DNA of 14,452 nt from Lentisphaerota bacterium (lineage in GTDB: Bacteria > Verrucomicrobiota > Kiritimatiellia > RFP12 > UBA3636): positions 1-14,452 of the forward strand of contig JALHHX010000044.1 of assembly GCA_022837245.1 (NCBI GenBank). The letters are read 5' to 3'. The notes under the pieces were generated by a model. That model searched no databases. It saw nothing but the letters and a program-made list of their open reading frames with translations, and had not been told where the DNA came from. A program made the translations under genes and the position numbers. Positions 6,669 through 13,242 of the stretch are shown in pieces (the first letter of the stretch is position 1; the number at the start of each line of letters is the position of its first letter).

Positions 6669-7634
6669 TTACATTCTGAAAAGTGAACTGACCGATTGGT
6701 TGTTGTGTATGCGCCTGATGGCCTCGCCAAAGAGCTCGGCCACGGAAAGCACTGTGATTGGCATCGAATCGTCGTACTTGGCCTGCGGCACGGTGTCCGT
6801 CACAATAAGCTCTGAAATTTCGGAGTTGCGTAGTCGCTCAAGGCCCTTCTCGTTAAGCAACCCGTGCGTGACGGCCGCGTAAATGTTGCGGGCGCCATGC
6901 TTTTTCACGAGCTCTGCGGCCGAGGCAAGGGTTCCACAGGTGCTGGTGAGATCGTCTATCATCACCACGTCGCGGCCCTCTACGTCGCCCACCAGCGAAT
7001 AAGCCTCAACTTCATCGGCGCATTTGCGCTGCTTGGCTGTTATGGCGAGGCCGCATTCGAATAAGCGCGAATAGGTGTAAGCCGTCTTCACGCTGCCGGT
7101 GTCAGGCGCGACGATGACCAAGTTGTCGAGGTTTTTATCCCGCAGGTAGCGCACGATTACTGGCGATGCGTGCAGGTGGTCAACCGGTATGTCGAAGAAG
7201 CCGACGATCTGGGCGGCGTGCAGGTCCATCGTGAGGACGCGGTTCACGCCCGCCGCGACAAGCAGGTTTGCCACGAGCTTTGCCGTGATCGGCACGCGCG
7301 GCTGGTCTTTGCGGTCCTGCCGGGCATAACCATATATAGGCAGTACGGCCGTGATGCGCGCTGCGGATGAACGTACCATCGCGTCGATCATGATCAACAG
7401 CTCCATAAGCATGTCGTTCGGCTTGCCGCAGATCGACTGGATGATGAAGCAGTCCTCGCCGCGGACGCTGTCCTTTATCTTGACGAACGTCTCGCCATCG
7501 GGGAAACGGGTGATGTCAATAGGACCGGGATCCGTTCCCAAATAGGAACAGATGTTCGCCGCCAGTTGCGGATTCGCCGTGCCTGAGAATGTCTTCAATT
7601 TTAATGTCGCTTTGTTTGTTGTTTGCCCGTACAC
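6669..7634 (-). CDS. prs: Ribose-phosphate pyrophosphokinase
   Basis: Prs makes PRPP from ribose 5-phosphate and ATP for nucleotide, histidine and tryptophan synthesis. Key regions are FSGTANPQLAANICSYLG (near the N-terminus), RFPDGETFVKI, YGYARQDRKDQPRVPITAKL (the ATP-binding flexible loop), LTMDLHAAQIVGFF, and the PRPP loop in VVMIDDLTSTCGTLASA. The PRPP loop reads DDLTSTCGTL, where the E. coli enzyme has DDMIDTGGTL. The start is uncertain. The frame is open up to an ATG at 7697, but that codon lies inside the tRNA-Gln gene and would add a non-homologous N-terminus. Outside the tRNA the candidates are GTG 7634 (used here; 321 residues) and TTG 7598, which begins the protein right at KTFSGTANP. 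Neither has a clear Shine-Dalgarno sequence. Confidence 0.95.
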   Translation of the reverse strand: MYGQTTNKATLKLKTFSGTANPQLAANICSYLGTDPGPIDITRFPDGETFVKIKDSVRGEDCFIIQSICGKPNDMLMELLIMIDAMVRSSAARITAVLPIYGYARQDRKDQPRVPITAKLVANLLVAAGVNRVLTMDLHAAQIVGFFDIPVDHLHASPVIVRYLRDKNLDNLVIVAPDTGSVKTAYTYSRLFECGLAITAKQRKCADEVEAYSLVGDVEGRDVVMIDDLTSTCGTLASAAELVKKHGARNIYAAVTHGLLNEKGLERLRNSEISELIVTDTVPQAKYDDSMPITVLSVAELFGEAIRRIHNNQSVSSLFRM

Positions 7635-7683
7635 CGGAACAGCGCGGATGTTCGTCGTCTCGGCACCCCAGCCCGGGGGGAAC

Positions 7684-7757
7684 TGGTTGCCCGACATGGA
7701 TTCGAACCATGACTCAGGGCGTCAAAGGCCCGTGTGCTGCCATTACACCATCGGGCA
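7684..7757 (-). tRNA. tRNA-Gln (anticodon TTG)
   Basis: A full cloverleaf of 74 nt includes an encoded CCA. The acceptor TGCCCGA pairs perfectly with TCGGGCA, followed by A73 and CCA. The anticodon loop CTTTGAC gives TTG, with C27-T43 unpaired at the top of the stem. The T arm is CATGG-TTCGAAT-CCATG. It lies between ispE and prs, where many bacteria keep a tRNA-Gln. The ispE reading frame runs into it and stops within the tRNA at 7714. Confidence 0.95.
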
Positions 7758-8637
7758 GTGTCGAAACGACTTTACTCCACACATTCTCCGGCAAGCTCTT
7801 TTGAATTCTGAGGGCATGATCCCTGTTCTCCGCCAGTCCGAACACCGCCGACCCGCTTCCCGAAAGGAGCGTTGATAAAGCACCGCCCTTTCTAAGCGCC
7901 AGGCAAAAGCGCTCAGTCTCAGGATAAAGTCTGGTAACGGTGTCCTGAAGCCCGTTGAAGGCCCAGAGACATGCCGCCCGTACATCGCCATTGCGTACGG
8001 AAGAGATGGCATTTTTGCATAAATCGGCGTCCCGTGTCAAGCCCGGATGGCAGTTTTCGTAAATTTCTTTCGTGCATACCGGAAATCCGGGGAATGCCAA
8101 AACAAGCCAGAATGGCGCCGGAGCTGGATTTCTTGGGATGGAAATTCCGCTTACGCGCTCCCCGCGCCCTTCAACCAGAACGGCTCTGCCGTGGACCAGC
8201 GCGGGGATGTCCGACCCTATTGATGCCCCAGCCTCCTCCATTTCGGATAGCGGCAGACTCGGCGCCCACAATGTGCGCAACGCCGTCATCACACCAGCCG
8301 CGTCCGCGCTGCCGCCCGCCATGCCCGCCCCCAAGGGTATGCGTTTGACGATGCGGATGTCGCACCCGTCCGCGACGCCGCAGAGCCTCTGCATTACACG
8401 CACCGCACGCACCGCGAGGTTGCGCTCGGATGGCAGTGAGTTCACGCCCGAGACGTCCACTCCTTCGCCCTTTGTCACGCACGTCACCGCGTGGTCCTCG
8501 CGCGTGGTCACTTCCACCGTCTCGAAGAGCGACACCGGCAGCACCACGCTGCGCACGTCGTGGTAGCCATCCGGCCGCTTGCCCAGAATCTCCAGCGTGA
8601 GGTTTATCTTTCCCGGCGATTCGACTACGGCGGTCAT
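7714..8637 (-). CDS. ispE: 4-diphosphocytidyl-2-C-methyl-D-erythritol kinase
   Basis: IspE phosphorylates CDP-methylerythritol in the MEP pathway, which supplies isoprenoid precursors. The protein is a GHMP kinase: SPGKINLTLEILGKRPDGYH (residues 6-25, including the family start P-x-K-I-N-L and the R-x-D-G-Y-H motif), the ATP-binding IPLGAGMAGGSADAAGVM, and the C-terminal LSTLLSGSGSAVFGL. ATG 8637 is chosen because it places SPGKINL at residue 6, as in homologs, and AAGG is close; ATG 8676 would add 13 residues. Length is 307, close to the normal 280-300. The last 14 codons and the stop lie inside the tRNA-Gln gene, which is unusual. The gene follows the small membrane protein gene by 73 nt. 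Confidence 0.95.
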   Translation of the reverse strand: MTAVVESPGKINLTLEILGKRPDGYHDVRSVVLPVSLFETVEVTTREDHAVTCVTKGEGVDVSGVNSLPSERNLAVRAVRVMQRLCGVADGCDIRIVKRIPLGAGMAGGSADAAGVMTALRTLWAPSLPLSEMEEAGASIGSDIPALVHGRAVLVEGRGERVSGISIPRNPAPAPFWLVLAFPGFPVCTKEIYENCHPGLTRDADLCKNAISSVRNGDVRAACLWAFNGLQDTVTRLYPETERFCLALRKGGALSTLLSGSGSAVFGLAENRDHALRIQKSLPENVWSKVVSTLPDGVMAAHGPLTP

Positions 8638-8710
8638 AGCCTTTGTTCCAAGCTGTTCGAGTTCCAGTGTTTCCATTGTTTTGAACAGGCCGCGCGTGGC
8701 ATAGTCCTTA

Positions 8711-8998
8711 CTATGCCACAGTGCCTTTTTTGGTTTTGTACATGTAGTAGTAGTAGAGGAAGAGGTCAAAGGAGACCAGTCCAAGGTTTATCCCGTAAAG
8801 CCACACGACCCAGTGGATGTTTCCGTTCTCCAGTCGATTGACGACTTTGTTCAAGATGCCGAAAACGTAGCCCAGATCGATGATGAACAAAAAGAGAGGG
8901 CTCTTGCCTGAAACGTTTTTTGTGCGGAGGCTCTTGGCGATCGATACGGGCCAGCTAACTCCGAAGCAGATCAGCATTCCTATTTCAAATAGACTCAT
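8711..8998 (-). CDS. Small three-helix membrane protein, PQ-loop/SemiSWEET-like
   Basis: This 95-residue protein has three predicted membrane helices at about 4-20, 34-53 and 62-86. The first helix ends in SWPVSIAKSLRTKNVSGKS, which follows the PQ-loop pattern (P-Q-x-x-K-x-x-K-T-K-s-x-x-G-x-S) with Val in place of Gln. Size and topology equal a SemiSWEET half-transporter, which works as a dimer in the inner membrane. The substrate cannot be told, and the loss of the Gln makes a sugar-transport role uncertain. Its ATG overlaps the end of smc by 14 nt in another frame, which suggests translational coupling. It ends in YYYYMYKTKKGTVA, a positive tail consistent with a cytosolic C-terminus. Confidence 0.8.
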   Translation of the reverse strand: MSLFEIGMLICFGVSWPVSIAKSLRTKNVSGKSPLFLFIIDLGYVFGILNKVVNRLENGNIHWVVWLYGINLGLVSFDLFLYYYYMYKTKKGTVA

Positions 8999-11900
8999 AC
9001 TTTTTCATTTTCCTTTTGCTGGGCGGCTCGGGCGCAGCCACTTCGGGCAGATCCTCGCCTTTGAGTTCCTCGACGCCAACCCGCTTCAGGCGCATTGAAA
9101 TTATCTTCGAGATGCCGTGCTCTTCCTGCGTCACCCCGTAAACGATGTCTGCACCGGCGATTGTGTGCTGGTTGTGAGTTATTATGATGAACTGCGACTG
9201 CTCCAGAAAATCCTTCAGGACGCCCACGAAACGCCCGATGTTGGAGTCGTCGAGCGCCGCGTCGATTTCGTCCAGCAACGCAAACGGGCTCGGCTTGATC
9301 ATGTAGATCGCGAAGAGCAGCGCCACGGCCGTCAGCGTGCGCTCTCCGCCGGATAGAAGCGCGATGGTTTGCGGTTTTTTTCCCGGCGGACGCGCCACGA
9401 TGTCGATTCCGCATTCGAGCAGGTTCTCGTCGTCCATCAGCGAAAGCTGAGCCGTGCCGCCGTTGAAAAGCCGCTCGAACATTGACTGGAAGTTCACTTT
9501 CGCCTTCTCGAATGTTTCGGTGAAAAGCTCGGTGGACTGCTTGTCGATGTCCTTTATAAGCTCGAGCAGTTTTGTCCTCCCGCTCGTGAGGTCTGCCTCC
9601 TGCTCGGTGAGGAACGCATGGCGTTCTTCGATTTCCTGGTATTCTTCTATGGCCACGAGGTTGACCGGCCCCATCTCCTCCATCTTCGCCCGGATTTCGG
9701 CTATGCGCGCTTCGGCGATCTCAAGAGAAGGCTCGCCCTCTTCACCCCAGTCTGGTAGCGGCTCTGACGCAAGTTGCGGGATTGTGATGTGCCAGTCGGT
9801 CATCAACCGATCCTGGATGTTCTGCAGACGCATCTTTGCCTCTGCATGCGCCACTTCCGCACGGTTGTGCTTGGCACCCGCCTCGTCCAGTGCCCGGCGC
9901 AGGTTCTGAAGCACAAGCTCCGCCTGATCCGCCGCCGATTTGTTTGTGGCGCGCTCGTTGCGCAATGCATCTGCATCCGCCTTTTTAGCTGCCACTTCGG
10001 CTTCGAGTTCAACTAAGCTCTTTTCAAGTTTTTCGTTTTCGGCCGCAAGACGCCGGATGCCATCTTCGTACGATTTTATGCCGGCGGAACGAGATTTCGC
10101 CATGCGCTCCAGCTCGGCGATACGCGCCGTGGCGGCGTCGCGTTGCGACCGAGCCGTCTCCGCGCGGTGGCTGATCGACGCCTGCGCGAGCCGAGCCTCG
10201 GTCAACGCTGTTTGCGCTTCAAGGAATTTCGTTTCCGCTTCGTGGACGACCCCGCCCTGTGCTTCCACCGCGTCGGCGATCCGCTTGCGGCTGTCGCCCA
10301 TGCCCGCCAGCCGCTCCGCCAGCTCCCGGCTGTGCTCCGTGGCGTTCTTGAAAGCGTCGCCCAATGCGTCGAGCGCCTTTACGGCGTCCGCAAGACTCTT
10401 GCGTGCGACTTCGAAATCGGCTCGCAAAGTGTTCCGCTCGCCCTCCTTCTGGGCCGCCGCGCGGCGGCTCTGGTCGAGGAGCCCGCGCGCCGTCTGCATG
10501 GCATTGACGGCAGCCTCCACTTCGGCACGCGTCTTTTCGGCTCGCTCGCGTGCCTCTTCTGCCTCATGCTCCAGGTTCGCAAGCACCGCCTTCGCATCCT
10601 CCGCCATCATGTGTCGGGCTAGAGGACTCGCCGAGGCGCCTTTTGCGGCCCATAGCTCGACCATCCCGCCTGGGAACGCAACGGCGCCGTCGAGCGTCAC
10701 GAAAGAACAGCCGTCAGGGTAAGGGGAGGGGATTTCCTCGAGCGAATCGACGATGTAAACGCCGCCAAGGAGCTTTTCAGCGGCGTCCTTAAAAGATTTT
10801 TTGCATACAACGTGGTCGAGCAGCCTGGGGAGTGAGGGCTTTGAACGGTCGCCAAGGCCCGGGGCGTCTGCCGAGAAAATCCTCGCACCAGCATTTCCAT
10901 TCGTTTCACGTAACTTCGCGATTGCCGCGGCGGCATCAGCCAGTGTCCGCACGGCGACAGCATCCGCCCACGCGCGCAACACTGCCTCAAGCGCCGCCCT
11001 GTGCGATTCCGGCGCCGTGAACTGCTCCGCGATCGGACCCAGCACTGAGCCGTCGGTCATGCCGAGCGTGTTCGCCGGGTCGGCTATCAGCGCCGTGCCT
11101 GCGGGCGCGTCTGAAGCGTCCGCCGCAGAGTCGGAGAGCACTTGGATCTTGGCCGTCTGCGCTGCCATGCGCGACTGCAATTCCGCCTCGTCGCGTTCGC
11201 ATTCACGCAGAGCCTTGCGCCCCTGCTCCGTCTTGCGCTCGCCGAATAATAACGCCTCGGAATGCGTGTCGACCATGCGGTTGAGCGTCTCAGTCTCCCC
11301 CTCGATTTCGTCAAGCCGCTCCTGGAGTGATTTCGTCAGTCCTTCGAGACGCGTTTTTTCGGCGGAGAGGCGCTCGTTTTTGAGCAGGTTCTCGCGCGCG
11401 GAGTTTTCGGAGGCCGAAAGCTCGTTTTGTAGAGAAATGTGCAACCGCTCCGTTTCCACAGATTCATTGCGGAGGCGCTGGAGCTCGTTCCGAGCCGCGG
11501 CGTTCGCATCGCGCCTTGCGTCGAACTCCGCACGTGCGGCGGCGAGCGCCTTGTCCGCTTCGGCCAGCTCGGATTCCAGTGCCGCGAACTGCGATTCGTG
11601 CTGCTTGAGGCTGGATTCCTGCGCAGAGCGCACGCCGTTCGTCTCGGCAATCTCCTTCTCATCGCGCTCTGTCCAAGCTTTGTATTCGTCAATACGCTGC
11701 AAATTAACTCGCATAGATTCAGAGGCGGTGTTGCAGCGGCCTTGCGCCTCCATCGCCTGCTCCATGGCCACCCCGATTCTGCGTTCGGTCTCCATCAGCT
11801 TTTCGCGAGCCTCGGCCCCTGCGGCCTCGCCATTCTCAACCTGTTCGCGCAACGTTTCCTGTTCGCCCTGAAGACGGCCAATATCCTTTGAAAGGGTTTT

Positions 11901-12623
11901 TATAGATTCATTGATGGACAGGATCTTCTTCGTGGTCGCGAACAGATCAAGCTTCCGCAGCTCGCCTTGGAGTTCCTTGTATCGGCGCGCCTTGCCAGCC
12001 TGGCGCTGAAGCGAGCCGATTTGGCGGTGCAACTCGCGGATAACGTCGCTAAGACGGAGCAGATTGGCCTCCGTCTGGTCAAGTTTTCGTATTGCCTCCT
12101 TGCGGTCGGCGCGGAAACGAGTGATGCCGGCGGCCTCTTCGAAAATGGCGCGGCGGTCTTCCGGGCGTGAAGAGAGGATGGCGTCGATCTGGCCCTGGGC
12201 CATGACGGAATACGACGTCGTACCGATGCCGGTTCCCATGAAAAGACGCTGGATGTCGCGGAGTCGGCATGGCGTCTTGTTAATGAAATACTGGCCTTCG
12301 CCGGAGCGGAACACGCGGCGCGACACTGTCACCTCGTTGTATTCCGTGCCGAGTTCCTTCTCACAGTCCGCGAAAGTGATTGACACCTCTGTCATGCCGA
12401 GAGGCTTATGCTGGTCTGTGCCGTTGAAGATAACATCCGTCATAGCCGAGCTCCGCAGGGCAGTGGGGCGCTGTTCTCCCAGCACCCAGCGGATGGCGTC
12501 TGATATATTGCTTTTGCCGCATCCGTTCGGACCTACAATCGCCGTTATGCCAGGTTCGAAGACGAGCCTGGTTTTGTTGGCGAAGCTTTTGAAGCCTATG
12601 ATTTCTAGCGCTTGAAGATACAC
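8985..12623 (-). CDS. smc: Chromosome segregation protein SMC
   Basis: SMC forms an ATP-driven dimer that folds and helps separate the chromosome, normally with ScpA and ScpB (not in this window). The 1212-residue product has the full layout: Walker A GPNGCGKSN at 31-39, a Q-loop region (VLGEQRP), a coiled coil to about 505, a hinge at about 508-670 (including DGSVLGPIAEQF and later AVAFPGGMVELW), a second coil, then LLSGGERTLTAVALLFAIYM near 1089 and Walker B FALLDEIDAALDDSN near 1113. The tail EPPSKRKMKKYESI is lysine-rich. GTG 12623 was chosen because VYLQALEIIGFKSF is the family N-terminus; an ATG 55 codons upstream would add an unrelated extension. GGGGGCG lies 8-10 nt before the GTG. 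The stop overlaps the next gene. Confidence 0.97.
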   Translation of the reverse strand: MYLQALEIIGFKSFANKTRLVFEPGITAIVGPNGCGKSNISDAIRWVLGEQRPTALRSSAMTDVIFNGTDQHKPLGMTEVSITFADCEKELGTEYNEVTVSRRVFRSGEGQYFINKTPCRLRDIQRLFMGTGIGTTSYSVMAQGQIDAILSSRPEDRRAIFEEAAGITRFRADRKEAIRKLDQTEANLLRLSDVIRELHRQIGSLQRQAGKARRYKELQGELRKLDLFATTKKILSINESIKTLSKDIGRLQGEQETLREQVENGEAAGAEAREKLMETERRIGVAMEQAMEAQGRCNTASESMRVNLQRIDEYKAWTERDEKEIAETNGVRSAQESSLKQHESQFAALESELAEADKALAAARAEFDARRDANAAARNELQRLRNESVETERLHISLQNELSASENSARENLLKNERLSAEKTRLEGLTKSLQERLDEIEGETETLNRMVDTHSEALLFGERKTEQGRKALRECERDEAELQSRMAAQTAKIQVLSDSAADASDAPAGTALIADPANTLGMTDGSVLGPIAEQFTAPESHRAALEAVLRAWADAVAVRTLADAAAAIAKLRETNGNAGARIFSADAPGLGDRSKPSLPRLLDHVVCKKSFKDAAEKLLGGVYIVDSLEEIPSPYPDGCSFVTLDGAVAFPGGMVELWAAKGASASPLARHMMAEDAKAVLANLEHEAEEARERAEKTRAEVEAAVNAMQTARGLLDQSRRAAAQKEGERNTLRADFEVARKSLADAVKALDALGDAFKNATEHSRELAERLAGMGDSRKRIADAVEAQGGVVHEAETKFLEAQTALTEARLAQASISHRAETARSQRDAATARIAELERMAKSRSAGIKSYEDGIRRLAAENEKLEKSLVELEAEVAAKKADADALRNERATNKSAADQAELVLQNLRRALDEAGAKHNRAEVAHAEAKMRLQNIQDRLMTDWHITIPQLASEPLPDWGEEGEPSLEIAEARIAEIRAKMEEMGPVNLVAIEEYQEIEERHAFLTEQEADLTSGRTKLLELIKDIDKQSTELFTETFEKAKVNFQSMFERLFNGGTAQLSLMDDENLLECGIDIVARPPGKKPQTIALLSGGERTLTAVALLFAIYMIKPSPFALLDEIDAALDDSNIGRFVGVLKDFLEQSQFIIITHNQHTIAGADIVYGVTQEEHGISKIISMRLKRVGVEELKGEDLPEVAAPEPPSKRKMKKYESI

Positions 12624-12673
12624 GTGGAATCGCCCCCATTGGAACCGGTTGGGGAAAAGAAAAATGAGTTCAA

Positions 12674-12703
12674 AGTTTATCACATGACGCCACTGTTGCG
12701 CAA
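12674..12703 (-). promoter_or_regulatory. Candidate smc promoter
   Basis: On the - strand TTGCGC (12703-12698) and TAAACT (12679-12674) are separated by 18 bp and lie about 50 nt before the chosen GTG of smc. The match is moderate. It is the best pair I found in the smc upstream region and would drive the long - strand array. Confidence 0.35.
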
Positions 12704-12823
12704 ACGCTAACTTTTCCGATTTTTTGTCGGGAAATGGGTGCGATTTTAGTTTGTTGAGTCGTGTTTCATTTTTTGTGCGAAGGCGCATCCCCTACCCTAA
12801 GAATGGAAAGTAAAAAAAACCTC

Positions 12824-12853
12824 TTGCATTCTCCCTGAGATCTGTGATACATT
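12824..12853 (+). promoter_or_regulatory. Candidate promoter of the tRNA-Arg/tRNA-Met unit
   Basis: TTGCAT (12824-12829) and TACATT (12848-12853) have an 18-bp spacer. An A8 run (12812-12819) just upstream resembles an UP element, as often seen at stable RNA genes. Transcription would start about 65 nt before tRNA-Arg. Confidence 0.55.
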
Positions 12854-12927
12854 GAGTCCCGTTTTCGATATACAGGAGTCCGGACGACCCGGATAATTGT
12901 AAAACGGAGCAAAGCCAATTTTAGTGT

Positions 12928-13004
12928 GTGCCTGTCGCCCAACTGGATAGAGCATCTGACTACGGATCAGAAGGTTGCAGGTTCAAATCCTGCCAGGCAC
13001 GCCA
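12928..13004 (+). tRNA. tRNA-Arg (anticodon ACG)
   Basis: A 77-nt cloverleaf includes an encoded CCA. The acceptor GTGCCTG pairs with CAGGCAC, then G73. The anticodon stem TCTGA/TCAGA holds the loop CTACGGA, giving ACG, read as ICG after deamination of A34 in most bacteria. The T arm is GCAGG-TTCAAAT-CCTGC. The D stem has one C-A mismatch (GCCC against GAGC). It lies 11 nt before tRNA-Met, so the two are one transcript. Confidence 0.96.
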
Positions 13005-13015
13005 TTATATGAAGA

Positions 13016-13092
<77 letters not shown>

Positions 13093-13114
13093 TTTACAAA
13101 TACAAGACAGTCAA

Positions 13115-13130
13115 GCACTTACAAAAGTGC
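13115..13130 (+). other. Small hairpin ahead of the terminator
   Basis: GCACTT (13115-13120) pairs with AAGTGC (13125-13130) around a 4-nt loop, 8 nt before the terminator stem. It may help 3' processing of the tRNA transcript or be incidental. Confidence 0.4.
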
Positions 13131-13137
13131 GAAAAGC

Positions 13138-13166
13138 AAAAGCCGGAGTTGAACTCCGGCTTTTTT
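13138..13166 (+). terminator. Intrinsic terminator after tRNA-Met
   Basis: AGCCGGAGT (13141-13149) pairs perfectly with ACTCCGGCT (13153-13161) around a TGA loop. It is preceded by A residues and followed by a run of six T (13161-13166), the standard rho-independent form. It ends the tRNA unit before the integrase remains. Confidence 0.92.
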
Positions 13167-13203
13167 CGTCATTTGTTTGGGTCTCTGATACGCTTTCTTC
13201 ATT

Positions 13204-13229
13204 AAATCCCAGTAGTTTTCAAGGGATTT
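13204..13229. repeat. Inverted repeat just upstream of the integrase start
   Basis: AAATCCC (13204-13210) and GGGATTT (13223-13229) are perfect 7-bp arms with 12 bp between. They lie immediately before the ribosome-binding site of the integrase. They could be an operator for the integrase gene, an arm or core site for recombination, or chance. Confidence 0.5.
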
Positions 13230-13242
13230 CAGGGAGGATCAA

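Larger units (their letters stand above)
12624..12927. other. Divergent intergenic region between smc and the tRNA genes
   Basis: This 304-bp stretch carries no gene of its own. A frame on the - strand continues upstream from smc to an ATG at 12788, but its product does not resemble the SMC N-terminus. The region holds candidate promoters for both sides: smc on - and tRNAs on +. Confidence 0.7.

Noticed and set aside
5238..6686. Open frame of 482 codons on the + strand opposite pth and rplY
   Set aside because: It is the antisense of two clearly identified genes. Its product is Ser/Arg/Pro-rich without any domain, as expected from GC-rich codon use on the other strand.
10801..11871. Open frame of 356 codons on the + strand inside smc
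   Set aside because: It lies opposite the coiled coil of smc. The product is Ser/Ala/Arg-rich, a shadow of the Glu/Ala-rich coil codons.
12624..12788. 55-codon upstream extension of smc starting at ATG 12788
   Set aside because: The added residues do not resemble any SMC N-terminus; VYLQALEIIGF at GTG 12623 aligns with the usual start, and the extension covers the candidate smc promoter.
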